Part shown: positions 31,029 through 36,758 of the stretch, one piece after another
How the letters are laid out: the number at the start of each line of letters is the position of its first letter
Numbering within the stretch: the first letter of the stretch is position 1
Origin: Saprospiraceae bacterium
GTDB taxonomy: Bacteria > Bacteroidota > Bacteroidia > Chitinophagales > Saprospiraceae
Length of the DNA: 36,758 nt
Assembly: GCA_030148525.1 (NCBI GenBank)
Contig: JASBTH010000411.1
Span: forward strand, 1 to 36,758
Direction: 5' to 3'
Notes under the pieces: model-generated
Seen by the model: only the letters and a program-made list of their open reading frames with translations
Told to the model about the DNA's origin: nothing
Database searches by the model: none
Position numbers and translations under genes: made by a program

Positions 31029-32077
31029 AACGACGGACACAACACACACGTCCGTTCTCCCGCCAGGGGTACACTCAGATACAGTTCCAGCCCCCCGAAC
31101 CCGGCCGTTGCCTGTCCCAGACGCGAAAGGGTCGCATCGTAAGTAAACCCAAATTGCCAGCCGTTTTGCGCGAAAGCGGTGGTCATCACCAGAGCATCCA
31201 CCAAGGCGGGTGTACGGGTAGCACTGCCGGCCAGGCGCACCGAAAGGTCTGCACGCACGTAGCGGGTCAGTGGCCCCCGGTCCTTGCCCTGCAGACCGAT
31301 CACCCCGTAGCCGCCCAGCAAACCGTGCCACTGACGAGCATTGAACAAGGTGTAGTTGCGGTACATCCCCTGTAAGCCCACAATCAAGCCCGGTCGCTCG
31401 GTTTGGTTGAGGTAATTCAGGTGCACATTACCGTGCACTACCAGTCCCAACCCCACGGAATAAGCATCGTCCTCCAGAAAAGACATACTTGGCGATAGCA
31501 GATGATCCACACTTGCACCCACCGACCACCGCCCTTCCCGCTGGTAGAGCAACAGCCCCGCTGCAGCATCGAGCCGGGTGCTGCTGAAACGCAGGAATGA
31601 CTCTCCGTTGCTGAGATCAGGGCGGTATTCCGTGCCGTCAAATTGGGCATCGAATCGCAGATCCCGGTTACCCAGTTGGTGCTGGATGATGCCCACTTCC
31701 AAACCGCCTGACAAATACAGGTCGGCCGATAGTTTTTGGTGATAAGACAGACTCGCCTGGGCATTCAACCGCCGGAAGCGGGAGGCCCCGCTTTCTTCCA
31801 TGCTGGCTGAGAGGCTGGCGCCAAAAAAGTCTTCACCCAGGCAGAACGCCTGGGTTTCCAGACCAGCGAATAAGGAGCGGTACGGTTGTCGGCTTACGGT
31901 ATTCCATTGGGTGCGTGCCAGGGCCGTAAAGCGGGCCTGGGTAGCAATACGACCGGTTTCTGCCGGATTTAGCGAAAGCGGCAGGGCCCGGATAGAGGTA
32001 AAATACTCGTCCTGGCCCGCCAGGAACTGAATCCCGACGAATAACATGAGTACCAACAACCAATACCTTCGCCTCAT
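31025..32077 (-). CDS. PorP/SprF family T9SS outer-membrane protein
   Basis: PorP/SprF proteins are outer-membrane barrels that help T9SS deliver and anchor specific type B cargo. The 350 aa begin with a signal peptide (MRRRYWLLVLMLFVGIQFLAG, cleaved before QDE). DEYFTSIRALPLSLNPAETG is the family's start (the usual form is QFMNNPLAINPAYAG, here diverged), followed by RFTALARTQWNTVSRQPYRS, and FDAQFDG and YSVGLGLVVHG as later strands. The gene starts 2 bp after the stop of the giant type B protein, the classic cargo/partner arrangement seen with SprB-SprF. Its stop codon is embedded in the cloverleaf element. Confidence 0.92.
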   Translation of the reverse strand: MRRRYWLLVLMLFVGIQFLAGQDEYFTSIRALPLSLNPAETGRIATQARFTALARTQWNTVSRQPYRSLFAGLETQAFCLGEDFFGASLSASMEESGASRFRRLNAQASLSYHQKLSADLYLSGGLEVGIIQHQLGNRDLRFDAQFDGTEYRPDLSNGESFLRFSSTRLDAAAGLLLYQREGRWSVGASVDHLLSPSMSFLEDDAYSVGLGLVVHGNVHLNYLNQTERPGLIVGLQGMYRNYTLFNARQWHGLLGGYGVIGLQGKDRGPLTRYVRADLSVRLAGSATRTPALVDALVMTTAFAQNGWQFGFTYDATLSRLGQATAGFGGLELYLSVPLAGERTCVLCPSF

Positions 32078-32079
32078 CG

Positions 32080-35000
32080 CTATCGAATTAAGGTTACATC
32101 CCCTTTCTTACGTAAAACTTCTCCGTCGATGTAATGCAGCTCGGCAACGTACACGTATACGCCCGCCTGGACGGGTTGACCCCGGAACCGCCCGTCCCAT
32201 CCGTGGGTCGATTCATTGGGCTTACCATCCTGCCGCTCAAAGACCAGGTCACCACCGGGACCGTAGACCCGCAGGGAGGGTATGCCCACCAGCCCCGGAT
32301 TGGAGGATCGCACCATAAATACATCGTTGGTACCGTCCCCGTTAGGGGTAAAAGCGTTGGGGATAAATACACCCAGATCGCGGTTAACATCGACGGTCAC
32401 CTGGATCGTATCCAGCACGGTGCATCCGCGGTCATCTGTTACCTGCACGATCAGGGCACCGGAACGAAGCGGACGAGCGGTGGTAAGGGCCTGGTCCGGG
32501 TCAACCACAAACCCGGCCGGCGACCATGCAATGGTGGCTTCCGCCAAATTCACATCCACCGCAACGGGAAAGGATTCTCCCAGCTCGATGCGCAGAGAAT
32601 CATCGGAGGTTATCGCGGCCGTTAGTTCGTCCACCGCCGGAATAGTGGTCAATGAATCGGCAAAACAGCCGTTATCGGTCTGAGCAGTCAGGAGGTATTC
32701 GCCGGGTTGTAATCCGGTGTGCAACGTTCCCTCCCGCTCGTAGCCGGGACCGGTGACCATTACGGCGGCAGATGGTTCCACATCGGCCCGCAGCAGGAAT
32801 CCCTGGGCTTGCGTGCAACCTTGTTCCTTATCAATGGTCAGCTCCGGACTACCGAAAGCCGTCCACGACCGGGTTGTCCGGTCAAAACAAATCCCTTCGT
32901 TTCCAGCGCGTAATTCCACCACATATTCGCCGGCCACAGACTGGGTGAAGGTAACGGAGTCGCCATACTGTACGCTGCCGTCAGGCAGCCACCAGGCCAG
33001 TTCGTCGACCGTATCCGACCGGTCCACCAGCCGAATGACCGAGGGCGTACATTCCTCTAGTACATCAATGTCAAAGGCCGCTCTTGGGGTTGGTCGCACA
33101 AAGACCGGAGCGGTGACACTATCCCGGCAACCGATCTCACTGGTTACCAGCAATGACACACTGCCTGCCCCCGATTCGGTGAATGCCTGTTGGATGGTAC
33201 AACCACTGCGCCGGGTGCCGTCGGGTAATCTCCATACACAGGAAGCACCTCCCTGGGATTCACTAACCAGGGCAACTTCCACGCCGGTACAGACCGAATC
33301 AATGGGACCGATGGCCGCCCTCGGGCCACCAACCACCTCAATGGTTTGGCTGCGCATGGTGGTGCATCCGGCTCCACTGGTGGCCATCGCCGCTACGGTG
33401 TAGGTGCCGAGGCTGTCCAAACGAGTCTGCACTTGCGTAGTCTGCAGAAAGCGCTCCTCTCCCACAGAAATAAAGGTCGGCTGTCCATTGGTCTGCATGC
33501 GCAAGGTGATTAGCTCGCCCGGGCAGGTCTGGGCGGGAGCGGTCAGGGTCAGGTTGGGAATGGGCTGCACATCTAGTACCAGGCTTGTAGAATCCTGCCC
33601 GCAACTGAATACCTGTGCTTCGATCCGTTGGGGTCCTACTGAATCAAAAACCACCGGTACGCGCAGACCTTCCCGCCGCGAGCCGTCGGGTAACAGCCAT
33701 TCCACCCGCGCATCCAGCGGGCGCGACAAACTTTCCAGGATGACCGTATCACCCAGGCAGGGTTGATCGTCGGCTACCGTAATGGAAGCCCGGGCGTCGG
33801 TGGGCACAATCACCAACTCCTGAGTAGCCGTATCCTCTCCACACTCGTTGAAGGCCTGCAGGGAGATGTTCACCGTATCGTTCTGCTCGATACCGGTCTG
33901 GTAGCGTTGTGTAGGTGGCTCAAACCCGGAATAGGTGGTTCCGTTACCGAAATCCCACCACAACTGATCGGCCAGCGAACGGTGCCCGAAGGTCACTACC
34001 TCGCCCGAACAGTACTCCGAGCGTATCTCCGAAGCAAAGCGGGCAATGGGCTGAGCCAACACCCGAATAGAATCTACTGCTGCCTCATCACCGCAGCCAT
34101 TTGTTACCGATAAACGCACGGCGTAGGTGGTGTCGCGCATGGCCGGTGGAAAGGAAATAGCAGCAGGGTGGGTCGTAGTCACCGTAGTATCCAACCCAAA
34201 GTCCCACTGAAAAGATAGTCGCTCACCCTCGCTGAGGTTGGTGAAATTCACTTGTAAAGGTCCGCACCCCTCCGTCCTGGACGGATCAAAGGCTACCAGT
34301 GAAGGTGGTTCAAAGATGCGTATCTCTCCGGTCGCAGAGACTGCACACAGATCATCATTAGTCAAGGGGTGAACACTGGCTGCCCGCAGGGTAATGTCAT
34401 AAGTTCCCGGTGACTGGTAGGTATGCGTCGGGCTGGCTCCGGAAGATGAGTTGCCGTCACCGAATGTCCAGGAGTAGCGGTCGGCACCGGTCGTTTGGTT
34501 GTTCATAGCTACTGCTGTACCCACGCAGCCGGTGGAGTCCGGAGTAAAGGCTGCTTCCGGCTCAGCACCAATGGTCAGTTCCAGTTCGTCGGAATTGCAG
34601 GCGGCGGGCAGATCGGGCTTGGTCAGGGTATACCTTTGGATGCCCACATCCAGGGTTGTCAGATCAACCGTACGTCCCGTCAGAGCGGGACCGGTCCAGA
34701 TACCGGTCTGATCGGGCAGGTCCACACTGGTCTGAGTTTCACAAACGAAGATATCATTACCGGCCTGCACCCCGCTGGCATCGATTAGCGTGAGGGTAAA
34801 GTCGTCTTCGCTTTCGCAACTGGTACCCGGGCTAAGCACGTAGGTAAATGTCTGGTCGCCGGTCGGTAAGACGGCCAGATTCAGATTTGGGTTTACGTTC
34901 CGGCCCGATGCATTGCGCCATTCACCTCCCGCCGGGCTGGCCTGGAGGGTAAAGGTTCCCTGATTGGAGCACAGGGTGGTATCAGGTGGCGTTGTGGGTA

Positions 35001-36758
35001 CGGTCAGGGCATCTACCCGCAGAACGGAGGTTGTATTTTGGCTACAGCCCGGATCAATGGTATAGGTAATCTCCACGGGATAGAATCCTTCCCCTCCGGC
35101 GGCCTGGCTATCAAAAGCGTCATCGGTCACTCCGGGTCCCGAAAAGCGCAGATTGCCTCCTTCCGGTGATTGATCAGGGTTTAGCAATGGGGCCAGTTCG
35201 ATGGGATCGTTGTCGTTGCAGACCAAGACGGTATCCGGGGCACTGACGACCGGCAGATCAACCACTTCAATCTCTTTTTGGGCCTGACCCCGGCAACCAT
35301 CCCCATTGCGCTCAAATTGGTACTGTACCGTAAAAGTACCAACACCCGCAGTAAGGGGATCAAAGGTACCGGCAGCAGTGTCCGTAATACCGACACCCGA
35401 CCATACGCCACCCGTTTCGTTGGCGAGCAGTGTCAAAGGGTCACTATCGATACAGACCGCAGCATCGTCCCCAATGTCGATCTGCGGGCCGGTTAATACC
35501 GTAATCACTACCTCGTCACCAGTAGCGCAGTTGCCGCTGCCTACCTGATATTCCAGAAGAAAACTGCCCGGGTTGAAATCAGCGGGATCAAAGGTAGCAC
35601 TGGTTGGAATACCGTCGCGTCGCCAAACGCCACCCGTTTGGGAGGCCCGTAATTCAAAGGAGGCTGCCCCTTCACAAACGGAGGTATCCGAAGCCGGACT
35701 GGTAATCGACACCGGCTCGGGCGTAATCACTCGCACCGTATCCCGGCGCACTTGCTCTCCGCAGGGATTCACCAGGCGGGCTTCAATGGCGTAGGGCGTG
35801 GCCGAAGGCATGAGGGCTACCGGAAAATCTGCAGATGCATAAGCCTGACCGTTAATAGTATACGTAGCCTCTTCCAGTAATGGGTCGGGTGTATACATGA
35901 GTTCATTACAAGCATCGTTCTGGGGACGCAAGGAAAGCGACTGAGCTTCGACCACTTCGAACGTAAAATCAGCCGTACTCGGACTTTCGCAGGCATTATC
36001 CACTTCGAGCGTGACGGTGTACATGCCCGGTCCATTAAAGGTTACGCGGACGGTATCCCCGGAGCGTTCATTATTCTCGAATTGCACCCCGCCATTGTCA
36101 CTCCACTGATACGAAGAGGCGTTGGGGGAACCGGTAGCTACCAGACGCGTGCCCGTAAAACCCTGTCCACAGAGTACGTAATTATCGCCATTACTGCTGG
36201 TGATATTTGAATCGGCCAGGGCCACGGCTGTGGCCGGTTCGATTACGTTGAAGGTCTGTTGAATCGATTGTGAACCGCAGAGGTTAGTGGCCGTCAGGGT
36301 AACCGGCACCTGCCCCGCTTCGGTAAAGGTTATTCCGGGTTCTTCCTCCGTGGAGGTTTGGCTTCCGCCAAAATCCCAGGAGTAGGTCATATCCTCATCG
36401 TTGGAGGGGCAGGTCATATTTTCCACGGCGATGGCGTTACCGATACAGGAGGTGGCTCCGAAGAACATGGGCCTAGGTGGCAACTTAAATGTAACGTCTA
36501 GACTATTGTTCTCGTCACTGCCAGTCTCATAAGAAGCAACTACCCGAATTTCTCTACAAAACCCACTGGGGAAACGGCAATCGTACTCACATTCATCTAA
36601 CAAATCACCAAGATCATACCGATGAGTACGTTCTAATGGGTCGCCTGGACGAATAACGATAGGGTCAGCATCCTCGGACCACAATAAATACATTTCTGTA
36701 AAGGTTCGATTAGGATTTGGTGTAATTGCGACCTCGACTTCGGGATCGGTGATACAAC
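32080..36758 (-). CDS. Giant PKD/Ig-repeat surface protein with T9SS type B domain (5' end missing)
   Basis: The frame is open to the window edge: residues before the first internal Met (36693) read CITDPEVEVAITPNPN, so the true start lies outside. At least 1559 aa are visible. Domains include PKD folds (TYSWDFGGSQ, YSWTFGDGN, FQWDFG, LWWDFGNG), Ig-like repeats with the TGGVW or AGGEW motif (at least three, near the first 600 residues) and further WxLPDG repeats. The C-terminus (GVFIPNAFTPNGDGTNDVF to KKGDVTLIR) is the type B, CHU_C-like sorting domain. It is probably a cell-surface adhesin or gliding protein exported by the T9SS with the PorP/SprF protein encoded next. Confidence 0.93.
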   Translation of the reverse strand, partial: CITDPEVEVAITPNPNRTFTEMYLLWSEDADPIVIRPGDPLERTHRYDLGDLLDECEYDCRFPSGFCREIRVVASYETGSDENNSLDVTFKLPPRPMFFGATSCIGNAIAVENMTCPSNDEDMTYSWDFGGSQTSTEEEPGITFTEAGQVPVTLTATNLCGSQSIQQTFNVIEPATAVALADSNITSSNGDNYVLCGQGFTGTRLVATGSPNASSYQWSDNGGVQFENNERSGDTVRVTFNGPGMYTVTLEVDNACESPSTADFTFEVVEAQSLSLRPQNDACNELMYTPDPLLEEATYTINGQAYASADFPVALMPSATPYAIEARLVNPCGEQVRRDTVRVITPEPVSITSPASDTSVCEGAASFELRASQTGGVWRRDGIPTSATFDPADFNPGSFLLEYQVGSGNCATGDEVVITVLTGPQIDIGDDAAVCIDSDPLTLLANETGGVWSGVGITDTAAGTFDPLTAGVGTFTVQYQFERNGDGCRGQAQKEIEVVDLPVVSAPDTVLVCNDNDPIELAPLLNPDQSPEGGNLRFSGPGVTDDAFDSQAAGGEGFYPVEITYTIDPGCSQNTTSVLRVDALTVPTTPPDTTLCSNQGTFTLQASPAGGEWRNASGRNVNPNLNLAVLPTGDQTFTYVLSPGTSCESEDDFTLTLIDASGVQAGNDIFVCETQTSVDLPDQTGIWTGPALTGRTVDLTTLDVGIQRYTLTKPDLPAACNSDELELTIGAEPEAAFTPDSTGCVGTAVAMNNQTTGADRYSWTFGDGNSSSGASPTHTYQSPGTYDITLRAASVHPLTNDDLCAVSATGEIRIFEPPSLVAFDPSRTEGCGPLQVNFTNLSEGERLSFQWDFGLDTTVTTTHPAAISFPPAMRDTTYAVRLSVTNGCGDEAAVDSIRVLAQPIARFASEIRSEYCSGEVVTFGHRSLADQLWWDFGNGTTYSGFEPPTQRYQTGIEQNDTVNISLQAFNECGEDTATQELVIVPTDARASITVADDQPCLGDTVILESLSRPLDARVEWLLPDGSRREGLRVPVVFDSVGPQRIEAQVFSCGQDSTSLVLDVQPIPNLTLTAPAQTCPGELITLRMQTNGQPTFISVGEERFLQTTQVQTRLDSLGTYTVAAMATSGAGCTTMRSQTIEVVGGPRAAIGPIDSVCTGVEVALVSESQGGASCVWRLPDGTRRSGCTIQQAFTESGAGSVSLLVTSEIGCRDSVTAPVFVRPTPRAAFDIDVLEECTPSVIRLVDRSDTVDELAWWLPDGSVQYGDSVTFTQSVAGEYVVELRAGNEGICFDRTTRSWTAFGSPELTIDKEQGCTQAQGFLLRADVEPSAAVMVTGPGYEREGTLHTGLQPGEYLLTAQTDNGCFADSLTTIPAVDELTAAITSDDSLRIELGESFPVAVDVNLAEATIAWSPAGFVVDPDQALTTARPLRSGALIVQVTDDRGCTVLDTIQVTVDVNRDLGVFIPNAFTPNGDGTNDVFMVRSSNPGLVGIPSLRVYGPGGDLVFERQDGKPNESTHGWDGRFRGQPVQAGVYVYVAELHYIDGEVLRKKGDVTLIR

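Noticed and set aside
1-36758. tRNA, rRNA, integrase or transposase genes
   Set aside because: I looked for conserved tRNA ends, rRNA signatures and transposase/recombinase motifs by eye and saw none; a tRNA search program could still overrule this.

Overview
The window looks like a chromosomal segment of a Bacteroidota bacterium, probably of the Saprospiria/Lewinella type (the phylum is well supported, the finer placement is my inference). Evidence: type IX secretion (T9SS) sorting domains of type A (on a GH13 amylase) and type B (on a giant PKD adhesin), a PorP/SprF partner protein, a YtxJ bacillithiol-type redox protein, TAnnTTTG-like -7 promoter boxes and few clear Shine-Dalgarno sites. 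No rRNA, tRNA, CRISPR array, integrase, transposase or phage gene was recognised.

Layout. 1-284: a long hairpin element and one copy of an inverted-repeat family. 285-4001: a TIGR04283-type glycosyltransferase convergent with murB, then an MsbA-type ABC exporter, with an 11-unit nonamer array between murB and the exporter. 4217-5068: an outer-membrane barrel. 5231-9862: a phosphorus-flavoured run on the + strand, with an ArsC-like LMW phosphatase lacking its third redox cysteine, ppk1, and a btaA-btaB pair for betaine lipid (DGTS) synthesis. 9925-14444: SppA protease, a lipoprotein-like isoaspartyl peptidase, a damaged ORF and an LpxR-like barrel. 14805-16862: a tight tesB/GH130 pair. 17089-20524: a secreted NUC1 nuclease with a C-terminal OB-like domain, a 56-codon ORF, a thioredoxin-fold protein, YtxJ and DHFR. 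20633-26225: a tandem universal stress protein with a strong terminator, a DUF3179 protein, a T9SS-exported GH13 enzyme and a DinB-fold protein.

26433-36758 (all on the - strand) is the most unusual part. Transcription runs from a giant PKD/Ig T9SS type B surface protein (5' end outside the window) to PorP/SprF, a cloverleaf-like repeat, an unrecognised 328-aa protein, and a 1114-aa fusion of a caspase-like protease (His86/Cys152) with a C-terminal alpha/beta hydrolase (Ser927/Asp1068-1069/His1094). The last two genes are 3 bp apart. This protease-lipase fusion and its partner are the best candidate for an undescribed system.

A second layer lies between the genes. Many gaps are built from short tandem words of 7-9 bp (for example CCCTCTAAA, GAATGTT, AGGTTTG), and the same words recur kilobases apart in both orientations. 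Four copies of an inverted-repeat family, a 30-bp perfect palindrome, a long hairpin and a cloverleaf element accompany them.
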